Positions 1 through 9,120 are shown, numbered from the stretch's first letter. The stretch: 64,000 nt of DNA from Lachnospiraceae bacterium KM106-2 (GCA_009731425.1 AP018794.1:3716501-3780500), one strand, 5' to 3'. Notes: a model not told the origin generated them from the sequence alone. Program-made: numbers and translations.

Positions 1-587
1 TAGTTGATTCTTCGAATAATCTCATCATGGAAGTATTTTTCTTTATCAAAGATAGTAGTATATTGTTTACTTTTAGCAAGACATTCCGTGATCCCTTTTT
101 TGATCTTCTTCCAGGAGGCTTTTCTCTTACTTGCTTTTGCATAATCGGTTGGAACATTGATTGTGAAAGTCCGTACTTTGTTCCGGAATAAGGTATAGCG
201 AAAGGTAAAACCAATCCAGAAGAACTGGGGGTTATCCATGCGTATGGTAGAGTAGACTTTTTGAACGGATTGAGTGGAGAGATTGTACTTTTTTATATGA
301 AAAGTCTTTAAAAGATATTCATTAGCAGGTTTATCATAGTACTTTAGATTGGTAGAGGAATGATCGAACTTATTTAAGGTCTTCATGAAACACCGGTAGA
401 CTCTTTTTTCGTTTGCGTTTAGATGCTGATAGCCATAGTCGGATGCATAGGAATTATCAGCTTGGGCATGTATGCTTTCGAAGGCATTCGGAAGGTAGGT
501 ATTTGGTGTGCTTTTATAGGAATAAGGTAATGTGAAAATGAACAAAATAAATATAAAGATATTGACATAATGGACTTTTTGCTTCAT
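1..587 (-). CDS. Secreted protein of unknown function (partial, cut by left edge)
   Basis: An open frame runs from an ATG at 587 to the left edge, about 195 codons without a stop. An AGGAG-like ribosome binding site lies just upstream (589-597). The protein starts with MKQK and about 17 hydrophobic residues, which looks like a signal peptide or membrane anchor. The rest is Tyr/Lys-rich and contains 'DNPQFFWIGFTFRY', a pattern like the region before transglutaminase-like domains in clostridial secreted proteins. No catalytic Cys-His-Asp is visible because the C-terminus lies outside the window. Family membership is a guess; that a gene is present is fairly clear from the frame, start and signal sequence. 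Confidence 0.6.
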   Translation of the reverse strand, partial: MKQKVHYVNIFIFILFIFTLPYSYKSTPNTYLPNAFESIHAQADNSYASDYGYQHLNANEKRVYRCFMKTLNKFDHSSTNLKYYDKPANEYLLKTFHIKKYNLSTQSVQKVYSTIRMDNPQFFWIGFTFRYTLFRNKVRTFTINVPTDYAKASKRKASWKKIKKGITECLAKSKQYTTIFDKEKYFHDEIIRRIN

Positions 588-737
588 GGAGATCTCCTTT
601 TATGATATGATACTTAGAAACAGTTAAATTTTACCAAATTAAATGAAAAATTCAAGGGTAATATTTACTTGTGATATGCAAAGGGATGTAATAGAATGGT
701 CTGTGGATATGAGTGGAAGAGGAGAAAGGAGCTAAAG

Positions 738-1220
738 ATGAAGCTGGAATTTGAAAAGCAGCAGATTAATAACGAAATTATTCGGATATGTAATTACGCA
801 TCGTTGAAAATAAGTTATCAGATACTAATGTTAATATTAGCTGTTATGAGCGTAATACAGATGTTGAGTAGTGGTACGATCGTGAGTTTCTGGTTGTTAA
901 TCGTTGGAATTCTCCTGCCACTATTTGTGGGAAGATTATTTAGAGGAAAGCAGTCAATGTCACAGACCTTTATATTAAGCACATTGGTTGAAAAATATAA
1001 ATACTCAGATAGTAAGTATCACAGTTTAGCAAATTCATTTCTGTTTGAGGTGCTATTTTTAATCTTATGGCAGTATTCCAATCAAAGAGGCGTGAATGAG
1101 AATTACATAATCAGCATTTTGCCAAGTTTAATGATCATATTTACCATAATTATTCGCTTGGGATGCTATTTTGCTTTTTGGATGTTGATTAAGTATAAAT
1201 TAAGATACAATCGATTATAA
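738..1220 (+). CDS. Small membrane protein of unknown function
   Basis: This encodes 160 residues if translation starts at the ATG at 738, which has an AAAGGAG six bases upstream. The in-frame ATG at 696 has no such site. I count about four hydrophobic segments: two in the first half separated by a short loop, and two in the C-terminal half. A basic, polar stretch with RLFRGKQ lies in the middle. I do not recognise the family. It stands alone between a divergent secreted-protein gene and mbl, where some Bacilli carry spoIIID. It shows no resemblance to SpoIIID, which is a small helix-turn-helix protein. Confidence 0.6.
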   Translation: MKLEFEKQQINNEIIRICNYASLKISYQILMLILAVMSVIQMLSSGTIVSFWLLIVGILLPLFVGRLFRGKQSMSQTFILSTLVEKYKYSDSKYHSLANSFLFEVLFLILWQYSNQRGVNENYIISILPSLMIIFTIIIRLGCYFAFWMLIKYKLRYNRL

Positions 1221-1317
1221 AAGTTGGCGAAAAATAAGTAATCCTGTTGAATTACGTCATAAGATATTACACTTTTGTGAAAAAAATTACAAAATGTTAT
1301 ATATGATAAAATTTTCT

Positions 1318-1346
1318 TTGAAAAAATCAGGAAATATGTATATAAT
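1318..1346 (+). promoter_or_regulatory. Probable SigA promoter for mbl
   Basis: TTGAAA, a 17-base spacer and TATAAT lie about 100 bases upstream of the mbl start. The AT-rich leader between them shows no obvious hairpin. Confidence 0.6.
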
Positions 1347-1444
1347 ATAAGATGTATGTTTAACTAAAATATCATTGGAAAAAATTAGACTATAACTTTA
1401 AGTAGAAATAGAATAAATAGTAGAGAGATGAAAGGAGATTTGTC

Positions 1445-2434
1445 ATGATAGGTAGTGATATCGGAATTGATTTAGGTACAGCTAGTGTACTTGTTTATAT
1501 AAAAGGTAAAGGTGTTGTTTTAAAAGAACCTTCAGTAGTAGCATTTGATCGTGATACAAATAAGACGAAAGCGATTGGAGAAGAGGCTCGTCTTATGTTA
1601 GGTAGAACACCTGGAAATATTGTTGCAATTCGTCCTTTAAGACAAGGTGTTATCTCTGATTATACAATCACAGAAAAGATGTTGAAATACTTTATTGAAA
1701 AAGCAGTAGGTAAACAACGTCTTAGAAAACCAAGAATCAGCGTATGTGTACCAAGTGGTGCTACAGAAGTTGAGAAAAAAGCAGTAGAAGATGCAACATA
1801 TCAAGCAGGTGCAAGAGAAGTTGCTATCATTGAAGAACCAATTGCAGCGGCAATCGGTGCAGGTATCGATATTTCAAGACCATGTGGTAATATGATCGTA
1901 GATATCGGTGGCGGTACTGCTGATATCGCAGTAATCTCTTTAGGAGGAACTGTTGTAAGTACATCTATTAAGATTGCTGGTGATGATTTTGATGAAGCAA
2001 TCGTTCGTTACATGAGAAAGAAACACAACTTATTGATCGGTGAAAGAACAGCAGAAGATATCAAGATTAAGATCGGTTCTGCTTACAAACGTCCTGAAGT
2101 AGTATCGATGGATGTTAGAGGACGTAACTTAGTAACTGGTCTTCCAAAGACAATCACAGTTACAAGTGATGAAACAGAAGAAGCTTTAAGAGAAACTACT
2201 TCTCAGATCGTAGAAGCTGTACACAGTGTGTTAGAGAGAACTCCTCCAGAATTAGCAGCTGATATCGCAGATCGTGGTATCGTATTAACTGGTGGTGGAT
2301 GCTTATTATACGGTTTAGAAGAGTTGATTGAAAATAAAATCGGAATTACAACTATGACAGCAGAAGATCCAATGACAGCAGTAGCAATCGGTACTGGTAA
2401 ATACGTTGAATTCTTAGCTGGAAAAAGAGACTAA
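1445..2434 (+). CDS. mbl: MreB-like actin, cell-shape protein Mbl
   Basis: A 329-residue bacterial actin. Polymers of this family lie under the membrane and guide the peptidoglycan elongation machinery. The actin-fold nucleotide motifs are all present: phosphate 1 (IDLGTA, residues 8-13), phosphate 2 (DIGGGTADIAV, about 153-163) and the adenosine motif (LTGGGCLLYGL, about 282-292). Length is normal. The start follows AAGGAG with good spacing. The two genes behind it are flagellar rod proteins, the same order as mbl-flhO-flhP of Bacillus subtilis, so I call Mbl rather than MreB. Many Firmicutes carry several paralogs that cannot be separated by eye. Codon use is biased towards preferred codons, suggesting high expression. 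Confidence 0.9.
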   Translation: MIGSDIGIDLGTASVLVYIKGKGVVLKEPSVVAFDRDTNKTKAIGEEARLMLGRTPGNIVAIRPLRQGVISDYTITEKMLKYFIEKAVGKQRLRKPRISVCVPSGATEVEKKAVEDATYQAGAREVAIIEEPIAAAIGAGIDISRPCGNMIVDIGGGTADIAVISLGGTVVSTSIKIAGDDFDEAIVRYMRKKHNLLIGERTAEDIKIKIGSAYKRPEVVSMDVRGRNLVTGLPKTITVTSDETEEALRETTSQIVEAVHSVLERTPPELAADIADRGIVLTGGGCLLYGLEELIENKIGITTMTAEDPMTAVAIGTGKYVEFLAGKRD

Positions 2435-2480
2435 TAACTCGACACGAAAGATAAAGAAGCAATAAAGGGGATGAAATAGT

Positions 2481-3254
2481 ATGGTAAGGGGCCTTTATGC
2501 TGCCTACACAGGTATGCTAAATGAACAAAAACGACTTGATGTCGTATCGAACAATATCGCGAATGCAGCAACAGTCGGATTTAAAAAAGATGGTGTAACG
2601 AATCAATCCTTTGATGATGTACTTGCAGTTAAAATAAAGGATGGTTCAGAAGCTTACGTCGACCGTAAAATTGGTACAATGAATCTAGGTGTGAAGTTAG
2701 GTGAAAATTATACAGACTATACACAAAGTTCATTACGTGAGACGGGTAATACTTATGACATGGCGATTGAAGGAAATGGTTTCTTCAAGGTAGCTGTAAA
2801 GAATTCTGAGGGGAAAGAAACGACTAAGTATACTCGCGCAGGAAACTTTACAATGAATAAAGATGGCTATATCGTGGATTCTTCTGGCAATCATTTGTTG
2901 GGAGAAAACGGATATGTACAAGTGCCAACCAGCGCAGCTAGCGTTTCTATTGATTCAGAAGGTAATGTGTATGCGGATGGAACTCTTACAGATAAAATTC
3001 AATTAGCCGACTTTGAAGATTACGATTATCTAAAAAAATATGGTGATACCATGTATGACACATTAGATGGTGCAACTGAGAAAGATGCTACAGGTAGTCT
3101 TAGACAAGGTTACACAGAACAGTCTAATGTTCAATCAGTAAATGAGATGGTTAATATGATCGCAATTACAAGATCATATGAAGCAAATCAAAAGGTAATT
3201 CAGACCGTAGATAGCATGTTAGATAAAACAGTAAACTCAGTAGCTAAAGTATAA
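2481..3254 (+). CDS. flhO: Flagellar basal-body rod protein, FlhO/FlgF type
   Basis: A 257-residue rod/hook-family protein of the flagellar basal body. The N-terminal rod motif (GMLNEQKRLDVVSNNIANA, about residues 11-29), the central 'IEGNGFFKV' and the C-terminal helix (NEMVNMIAITRSYEANQKVIQ, about 223-243) match the FlgF/FlgG family. These proteins are exported by the flagellar type III system and have no signal peptide; none is present. It lies 46 bases after mbl and 17 bases before a paralog, as in Bacillus. FlgF and FlgG types are hard to separate by eye; order in the operon guided the name. Confidence 0.88.
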   Translation: MVRGLYAAYTGMLNEQKRLDVVSNNIANAATVGFKKDGVTNQSFDDVLAVKIKDGSEAYVDRKIGTMNLGVKLGENYTDYTQSSLRETGNTYDMAIEGNGFFKVAVKNSEGKETTKYTRAGNFTMNKDGYIVDSSGNHLLGENGYVQVPTSAASVSIDSEGNVYADGTLTDKIQLADFEDYDYLKKYGDTMYDTLDGATEKDATGSLRQGYTEQSNVQSVNEMVNMIAITRSYEANQKVIQTVDSMLDKTVNSVAKV

Positions 3255-3271
3255 GTAAGGGGAGAAAACAT

Positions 3272-4087
3272 ATGATAAGATCGTTATGGACAGCAGCGTC
3301 TGGTATGATATCTCAACAGACGAATGTTGATACTATTTCAAATAATATTGCTAATATTAATACAACTGCATATAAGAAAGAATCAGCTGAATTTAAATCT
3401 TTGTTATATCAAACAATTCAAAAAGAGACAACAAAGAGCGACGGTACAGAGAAACCAGGAAGCATCCAAGTTGGTCTTGGTGTTCGTAATTCAGCAATAA
3501 ACTCAGAGTTTACACAAGGGTCTTTACAGGCAACTGGTAACAACTTTGATTTTGCAATTGAAGGAAATGGTTTCTTCATGGTTCAATTAGCAGATGGTTC
3601 TACTGCTTATACAAGAAGCGGAAGTTTACAATGTGCTGTAGGAAATGGCGGGATGACAATCGCAGATACAGATGGTAATCCAATCCTTGATTCTACAGGA
3701 AAAGCAATCGTAATTCCAGGACAGTATAAAGCAAGTACGATTACAATTGATGATAATGGTAATTTATGCGTACCTGATGCAAGCAACAATCCTCAGCCAA
3801 TTGGTATTAAGATTGGACTTGCTCAATTCAATAATCCAACTGGATTAGAGAAAATCGGTGATAGTATGTATAAAGCATCTAGTGCTTCCGGTGAAGCTAT
3901 GATCGAGGGAACAGGAGTAACAACTAATCTTAGTAAGTTAAAACAAGGTTACTTAGAAGCTTCTAATGTTTCCGCAGCAGATGAAATGGTAGATTTAATT
4001 GTTGCTCAGAGAGCTTACGAAATGAATTCTAAGACAATTCAAGCAGCAGATTCTATGCTTCAGACAGCAAACAACTTAAGATCATAA
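3272..4087 (+). CDS. flhP: Flagellar basal-body rod protein, FlhP/FlgG type
   Basis: A 271-residue paralog of the preceding rod protein. It has the N-terminal rod motif (GMISQQTNVDTISNNIANI), 'IEGNGFFMV' near residue 92, and the C-terminal helix (DEMVDLIVAQRAYEMNSKTIQ, about 238-258) with the family's ending. An insert of roughly 15 residues in the middle makes it longer than FlhO. It is preceded by AAGGGGAG and follows FlhO by 17 bases, so the two are surely co-transcribed. It would form part of the distal rod. Confidence 0.9.
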   Translation: MIRSLWTAASGMISQQTNVDTISNNIANINTTAYKKESAEFKSLLYQTIQKETTKSDGTEKPGSIQVGLGVRNSAINSEFTQGSLQATGNNFDFAIEGNGFFMVQLADGSTAYTRSGSLQCAVGNGGMTIADTDGNPILDSTGKAIVIPGQYKASTITIDDNGNLCVPDASNNPQPIGIKIGLAQFNNPTGLEKIGDSMYKASSASGEAMIEGTGVTTNLSKLKQGYLEASNVSAADEMVDLIVAQRAYEMNSKTIQAADSMLQTANNLRS

Positions 4088-4107
4088 TCTGAAAGGAAGA
4101 ATGTAGT

Positions 4108-4431
4108 ATGAGCGATTTCTCAATTAGCAGTTTATTAAATAGTACCACATCCATTTCCAATACAAGTGCTCAAAAGTTGCAGGACAGCTTAAACAATAGT
4201 GAAAGCGACACTACAGACGAAAAGTTATTGGAAGTTTGTAAGAGCTTTGAATCTTACTTTGTAGAGCAAGTTATTAAAGAGGCGAGAAAGACGGTTTCAT
4301 CTGAAGACGATGAAGGAGAATACATGCAGTATTTTGGTGATATCTTAAATCAACAATATGCTTCCGCAATTACGGATCAGTCAGATTTAGGACTAGCACA
4401 ACAACTTTATGAGTCAATGAAACGTCAATAA
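4108..4431 (+). CDS. Rod-binding protein, FlgJ N-terminal domain only
   Basis: A 107-residue protein matching the rod-binding half of FlgJ: 'LLEVCKSFESYFVEQVIKEA' (about 41-60) and 'LNQQYASAITDQSDLGLAQQL' (about 80-100). The glucosaminidase domain that proteobacterial FlgJ carries is absent, as is usual for stand-alone rod-binding proteins in Firmicutes. The first 35 residues are Ser/Asn-rich and probably disordered. It lies 20 bases behind flhP and closes the cluster before a strong terminator. Its likely role is as a scaffold or cap for rod assembly in the cell wall. Confidence 0.82.
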   Translation: MSDFSISSLLNSTTSISNTSAQKLQDSLNNSESDTTDEKLLEVCKSFESYFVEQVIKEARKTVSSEDDEGEYMQYFGDILNQQYASAITDQSDLGLAQQLYESMKRQ

Positions 4432-4443
4432 ATAGACGAGAGT

Positions 4444-4490
4444 AACAACGTTATATGAGATGATAGTATCTTATATAACGTTGTTTCAGT
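4444..4490 (+). terminator. Intrinsic terminator after the rod genes
   Basis: An 18-bp stem with one G-U pair (left arm 4444-4461, six-base loop, right arm 4468-4485) lies right after the rod-binding gene. The U-tract is short (GTTT). Confidence 0.7.
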
Positions 4491-4523
4491 TATAGGATCA
4501 TTTGTTAGAAAGGAGATTAATAA

Positions 4524-6743
4524 TTGGAAAGAGTAGTAGAAGGCTTTGTAGAACGGATCGTATTTCGAAATGGCGAGAACGGATATTCTGTTATTAGTCT
4601 CGCAAATGATGATGACGATGATATTACAGTTGTTGGTACATTCACATTTATAGCAGAGGGCGAATATATTGAAGTTACTGGCGAAGAGAAGGAACATCCT
4701 ATTTATGGTACACAGATTCAAGTGAAATCTTATGAGATTAAAGAACCAGAGGATCTATTCTCTATGGAGATGTATTTAGGATCGGGTGCCATTAAAGGGG
4801 TTGGAAAAGCCTTAGCCAAGCGTATTGTAAAGAAGTTCAAGAAAGATACGTTCAATGTGATTGAGAATGAACCGGAACGTCTAGTAGAAGTAAAAGGTGT
4901 TAGTGAACGAATTGCGCAAGAGATTACAGCACAATTTGAAGAAAAGAAGGAAATGCGAAATGCAATGATCTTTCTACAGAAGTTTGGAATTTCAACGACT
5001 TATGCAGTTAAGATCTATCAAGAATATGGTCCTACTGTTTATACGGTACTAAAAGAAAATCCATATCGTCTTGCGGATGATATTGCCGGAATCGGATTTA
5101 AATTGGCAGATGAGATTGCGAAGAATATTGGTATCAGTGTTGATTCTGCATATCGAATCAAAGCCGGAATTATGTATAGTCTTGTGCAGGCAAGCGGATC
5201 TGGGCATATCTTTCTCCCTGAGGATGATCTGATCAGAAGATGTGTTGAGATATTAGGTCATCAAGAAGAACCGCTAGACAAATATCTTATGGATCTTATG
5301 ATCGAGAAAAAGATTGTAATTAAGGAGATAGAGGGAAAGCGATATATCTATAATGCCCACCTTTATTATATGGAGCTAAATTCCGCAAGAATGCTTTTAG
5401 ATCTTAATATTCAATATGATATCACACCGGAAGAGATTGATAAGAGAATCGCCAACTTGGAGAGAACAGCTAAGATCAGCTTAGATAATATGCAGAGAAA
5501 AGCCATCTTTGAGGCTGCCAGAAGCGGTGTGCTCATCGTTACCGGTGGACCAGGTACTGGTAAGACAACTACGATCAATCAGATTATTCGTTTCTTTGAG
5601 ATGGAGGGATTAGATATTCTTCTTGCAGCGCCAACCGGAAGAGCGGCAAAGCGTATGTCTGAGACAACCAAGAGAGAAGCACAGACGATTCACCGTCTGC
5701 TTGAATTGAATGGCGGGCCAGAAGGAGAAGATGTAAAACTTCATTTTGAACGAAATGAGGAAAATCCTCTAGAGGCAGATGTTGTTATTATTGATGAGAT
5801 GTCAATGGTTGATATTAATTTAATGCAATCATTATTAAAGGCAGTTGCAGTAGGAACAAGATTAGTGCTTGTAGGTGATGTCAATCAGCTCCCAAGTGTT
5901 GGACCTGGAAATGTATTAAAGGATATTATTGAGAGTGACCGTTTTAATGTAGTAAGACTTGTTAAGATCTTCAGACAGGCGGCTGAGAGTAATATCATAT
6001 TAAATGCCCATAAGATCAATGCGGGTGAAAATATTATTTTAGATAATAAGAATCGAGATTTCTTCATGCTGGAAAGAGATGAAGTTATGATGATCATTCG
6101 TGTTATCTTATCTCTTGTAATGGATAAGATGCCGCGTTATGTAAATGCAACGATGTATGATATTCAAGTGCTCACACCGATGCGAAAAGGAGAACTTGGA
6201 GTGGAACGACTCAATCAGGTACTTCAAAAATACTTGAATCCTGAGTCGCCATCAAAACGAGAAAGAGAAGTTCACAATGTAATTTTCCGTGAAGGTGATA
6301 AAGTAATGCAGATTAAGAATAATTATCAGTTGGAATGGGAGATTAAGAGCGGCGTAGGAACGATCGTAGATAAAGGAACGGGAGTATTCAATGGTGATTG
6401 TGGTGTGATCCGTGAAATTAATACCTTTGCAGAACTTGTGACAGTTGAGTTTGAAGAAGGTAAGAAAGTAGAATATCCATTTAATTCCTTGGATGAGTTA
6501 GAGCATGCATATGCGATTACGATCCATAAATCACAAGGTAGTGAATATCCTGCCGTAGTCATTCCATTATTATCAGGTCCGCAGATGTTATTTAACAGGA
6601 ATTTATTATATACAGCAGTTACGAGAGCAAAGAAATGTGTAACGATCGTAGGCAAGGGTGATATGGTTCAAAGAATGATCCATAATGCAATGATTCAGAA
6701 ACGCTATTCTAGTCTGGATACGCGTATTCGTGAACTATCATAA
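4524..6743 (+). CDS. recD2: RecD2-type ATP-dependent DNA helicase
   Basis: A 739-residue superfamily 1B helicase (RecD2/YrrC), a 5'-3' DNA helicase of repair acting without RecBC. It has an N-terminal OB-like domain (1-90), tandem helix-hairpin-helix motifs (about 95-195; 'GVGKALAKRI' is typical), Walker A GGPGTGKTTT (about 340-349), Walker B DEMSMVD (about 423-429), and the C-terminal motif 'YAITIHKSQGSEYPAVVIPL' (about 661-680). Translation starts at a TTG; AAGGAG lies eight bases upstream and no ATG fits. It begins the run recD2-nucleotidyltransferase-comFC-yvyF. Confidence 0.9.
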   Translation: MERVVEGFVERIVFRNGENGYSVISLANDDDDDITVVGTFTFIAEGEYIEVTGEEKEHPIYGTQIQVKSYEIKEPEDLFSMEMYLGSGAIKGVGKALAKRIVKKFKKDTFNVIENEPERLVEVKGVSERIAQEITAQFEEKKEMRNAMIFLQKFGISTTYAVKIYQEYGPTVYTVLKENPYRLADDIAGIGFKLADEIAKNIGISVDSAYRIKAGIMYSLVQASGSGHIFLPEDDLIRRCVEILGHQEEPLDKYLMDLMIEKKIVIKEIEGKRYIYNAHLYYMELNSARMLLDLNIQYDITPEEIDKRIANLERTAKISLDNMQRKAIFEAARSGVLIVTGGPGTGKTTTINQIIRFFEMEGLDILLAAPTGRAAKRMSETTKREAQTIHRLLELNGGPEGEDVKLHFERNEENPLEADVVIIDEMSMVDINLMQSLLKAVAVGTRLVLVGDVNQLPSVGPGNVLKDIIESDRFNVVRLVKIFRQAAESNIILNAHKINAGENIILDNKNRDFFMLERDEVMMIIRVILSLVMDKMPRYVNATMYDIQVLTPMRKGELGVERLNQVLQKYLNPESPSKREREVHNVIFREGDKVMQIKNNYQLEWEIKSGVGTIVDKGTGVFNGDCGVIREINTFAELVTVEFEEGKKVEYPFNSLDELEHAYAITIHKSQGSEYPAVVIPLLSGPQMLFNRNLLYTAVTRAKKCVTIVGKGDMVQRMIHNAMIQKRYSSLDTRIRELS

Positions 6744-6805
6744 AAGAGTATACTTTATGTGAAAATATAGTTATAATAGTAATAAATATATTGGGAGGAA
6801 CGAAG

Positions 6806-7708
6806 ATGAGTAAGTGTTCATTGGTTATCATGGCAGCAGGATTAGGTAGTCGCTATGGTGGAATTAAACAGTTAGAAGCTGTTGGAGCTAATGGCGAGAT
6901 TATAATGGATTATTCCATTTATGCAGCTAAGAAGGCTGGCTTTGATAAAGTTGTATTTATTATCCGAAGAGATATTGAAAAAGATTTTAAAGAAGTCATT
7001 GGAAACCGCATTTCAAAACAAATTCAAGTTGAATATGTTTATCAAGATATGAATCAACTTCCAGATGGTTATCAAGTGCCAGAAGGAAGAGTAAAACCAT
7101 GGGGAACTGGTCATGCTGTTCTTTGCTGTAAAGAAGTAGTAAGAGAACCATTCTTAGTTATTAATGCAGATGACTACTATGGTGTAGAAGGATTTCAGAA
7201 GGTATATGATTATCTAACACAACCAGAGAAAGATAATGAGAAATATCATTTCTGTATGGTTGGATTCCAACTAGGAAATACACTTAGTGAAAATGGATCT
7301 GTTTCTAGAGGGGTCTGCAAGGTAGATGAAGAAGAACAACTTGTTGATATTCTTGAGACAACAGGAATTATGAAGCAAGATGGAAGATTAGTTTCTGATC
7401 TAGATAATCCATTAACAATGGAAACACCAGTTTCCATGAATATGTGGGGCTTCTCACCAGTTATGTTAGAAGAACTTGAGAAGAGCTTTCCAGAGTTTCT
7501 TGATTCTATCGAAGAAGGAAACCTTAAGAAGGAATATTTCCTTCCATCTGTAGTAAATCAGCTTATTAAAGATGGGAAAGCAGATGTTAAGGTCTTAACT
7601 TCAAAAGACAAATGGTTTGGAGTTACTTATAAAGAAGATAAAGAATTCGTAGTGGATTCAATTAAGCAGTTAATTAAAAATGGGGTATACCCAGAAAAGT
7701 TATTTTAG
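6806..7708 (+). CDS. Nucleotidyltransferase of the sugar-1-phosphate NTP transferase fold
   Basis: A 300-residue protein with the N-terminal signature AAGLGSRYGG (residues 10-19), the nucleotide-binding loop of sugar-phosphate nucleotidyltransferases. A metal/substrate motif 'INADDYYG' near residue 118 supports this. The family joins an NTP to a sugar or alcohol phosphate for polymer synthesis; the substrate here cannot be read from sequence. The ATG at 6806 has GGGAGG at the right distance, while the in-frame TTG at 6791 has nothing. It is placed between recD2 and comFC without overlap. Confidence 0.8.
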   Translation: MSKCSLVIMAAGLGSRYGGIKQLEAVGANGEIIMDYSIYAAKKAGFDKVVFIIRRDIEKDFKEVIGNRISKQIQVEYVYQDMNQLPDGYQVPEGRVKPWGTGHAVLCCKEVVREPFLVINADDYYGVEGFQKVYDYLTQPEKDNEKYHFCMVGFQLGNTLSENGSVSRGVCKVDEEEQLVDILETTGIMKQDGRLVSDLDNPLTMETPVSMNMWGFSPVMLEELEKSFPEFLDSIEEGNLKKEYFLPSVVNQLIKDGKADVKVLTSKDKWFGVTYKEDKEFVVDSIKQLIKNGVYPEKLF

Positions 7709-7727
7709 TTAATAGTGAGGGATAAGA

Positions 7728-8456
7728 TTGCTTAAGAAAATGGTAGAGGACTTTCTTGGATTGTTATATCCAAAGAGATGCCCAATCTGTGAGAAGATTG
7801 TCATACCAAAAGATAAGCGGATCTGTGAAGAGTGTTACGAAAACTTGAAACTCATCCATGAACCACGATGTAAGAAATGCAGCAAGCCTATTAGTAATGC
7901 TGAGACCGAGTATTGTTATGATTGTCAGAAGAGAGAATTTCATTATGAGAAAGGTTATGCGCTATGGGTTTATGATTCGGCTATGCGGAAATCAATTGCA
8001 GCGTTTAAATATAAGAACCGAGTGGAGAATGGAGCGTTTTATGTTGAGGAGCTTCTAAAATACTATTACGATAAAATCATCAAACTTAATGTGGATGGGA
8101 TCATACCGATTCCAATCCATAAAAGCAAACGAAGACAAAGGGGTTACAATCAGGCTTCCATCATTGCACAAGGGATTGCAGATGCAATACATATACCTTT
8201 GTATGACGATGTGTTACTCCGGGTGGTCAATACATTGCCACAGAAAGAATTGAACAATAGGCAGCGTTTTTATAATTTAAAGCATGCATTTGCAGCAGCG
8301 CATATTGCCGAATATCATCTTGAGGGAAAATCAATATTATTGGTTGATGATATTTATACAACAGGAAGCACGATTGAAGCTTGTTCTATTATCTTAAAAC
8401 AAGCTGGTGTTAAGAATGTTTACTTTATAAGTTTATGCATAGGAAAGGGGTATTAA
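7728..8456 (+). CDS. comFC: ComFC-like phosphoribosyltransferase-fold competence protein
   Basis: A 242-residue ComF family protein. The N-terminal zinc region has CxxC pairs (CPIC at about 18, CEEC at about 34, CKKC near 48 and CYDC near 63). The C-terminal phosphoribosyltransferase domain has the PRPP loop VDDIYTTGST (about 205-214). Its relatives help process incoming single-stranded DNA in competent bacteria; biochemical activity is not settled. The start is a TTG preceded by GTGAGGGA. The following gene begins three bases after its stop. The order comFC-yvyF matches Bacillus subtilis. Confidence 0.85.
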   Translation: MLKKMVEDFLGLLYPKRCPICEKIVIPKDKRICEECYENLKLIHEPRCKKCSKPISNAETEYCYDCQKREFHYEKGYALWVYDSAMRKSIAAFKYKNRVENGAFYVEELLKYYYDKIIKLNVDGIIPIPIHKSKRRQRGYNQASIIAQGIADAIHIPLYDDVLLRVVNTLPQKELNNRQRFYNLKHAFAAAHIAEYHLEGKSILLVDDIYTTGSTIEACSIILKQAGVKNVYFISLCIGKGY

Positions 8457-8458
8457 TA

Positions 8459-8860
8459 ATGGACGTAAGAAATTGTAGAAATTGTGGAAAATTATTTAAC
8501 TATTTAACAGGAGTACCAATTTGTCCTGCATGTCAGAGACAATTAGAAGATAAATTCGCTGAGGTGAAACAGTATATCTATGATAATCCGGGCGCAAGTG
8601 TAAATCAGGTTTCCGATGAAATGGAAGTGACTGTACAGCAGATCCGTCGTTGGATCCGTGAAGAAAGATTGACATTTAGCGAGGATTCATCCGTTGGTAT
8701 TGAGTGTGAAAATTGTGGAAAGTTAATTAAGACAGGTCGATTCTGTAAAGAATGTAAAGACAAGTTAGCAAATAATTTAAATCATGCTTATCAACCAGAA
8801 CCAGTAAAGCAGCCAAAGAAAGAATTACACGAAAGTGCAAGAATGAGATTCCTTCAGTGA
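8459..8860 (+). CDS. yvyF: Flagellar operon protein of the YvyF type
   Basis: A 133-residue protein with two zinc-ribbon-like CxxC pairs at each end (CRNC...CPAC, residues 5-22; CENC...CKEC, about 81-98). A helix-turn-helix-like stretch lies between them (NQVSDEMEVTVQQIRRWIRE). This arrangement is the YvyF / TIGR03826 family, found beside comFC and upstream of flgM-flgK-flgL in motile Firmicutes. The ATG at 8459 follows AGGAAAGGGG. Here the flagellar genes expected next are absent. The last 25 residues are polar and probably disordered. Confidence 0.78.
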   Translation: MDVRNCRNCGKLFNYLTGVPICPACQRQLEDKFAEVKQYIYDNPGASVNQVSDEMEVTVQQIRRWIREERLTFSEDSSVGIECENCGKLIKTGRFCKECKDKLANNLNHAYQPEPVKQPKKELHESARMRFLQ

Positions 8861-8864
8861 TGTA

Positions 8865-9120
8865 CCACGTGTAATGCAATTGTTTTTCTGTTGCCTCTAC
8901 AGGGGTGTCACGTGTTATGCCATAGTTTTTCTATTGCCTCTACAGAGATCCTGCTTTGTACGCTTTGATCACACACCTATCGGTGTATGCTCCAATCGAA
9001 CAAGCAGGACATCAGTAACGGCAAATGAAAAAACAATGGCATAACAAGTGCCACTGATAGTTGGCTTCGTTTTGACAGGCTGTTGCTTGTTCGGCTGCCG
9101 TAGGCAGGCGAATAAGCAAG
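8865..9120. repeat. GC-richer repeat block: direct repeat, ~146 bp palindrome, second hairpin
   Basis: Three structures sit side by side with no gene over them. (1) A ~41-base unit occurs at 8865-8905 and again, offset by 43 bases, at 8908-8948; both contain GTTTTTCT and TTGCCTCTACAG. (2) The second unit is the left arm of a long imperfect inverted repeat, 8907-9052. Its ends are GTCACGTGTTATGCCAT and the complement ATGGCATAACAAGTGCC. The centre pairs through TCCTGC/GCAGGA and ACACC/GGTGT. (3) A further hairpin has 17-base arms at 9083-9099 and 9103-9119 with a GTA loop. The block is GC-richer than its flanks. It resembles a MITE-like element or structured repeat; I found no clear target-site duplication. 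Confidence 0.6.

Noticed and set aside
4425..4721. Minus-strand frame across the rod-gene terminator and recD2 start
   Set aside because: Antisense to the recD2 N-terminus and terminator; no ribosome binding site.
8865..9120. Insertion sequence
   Set aside because: No transposase frame lies within or next to the palindrome.
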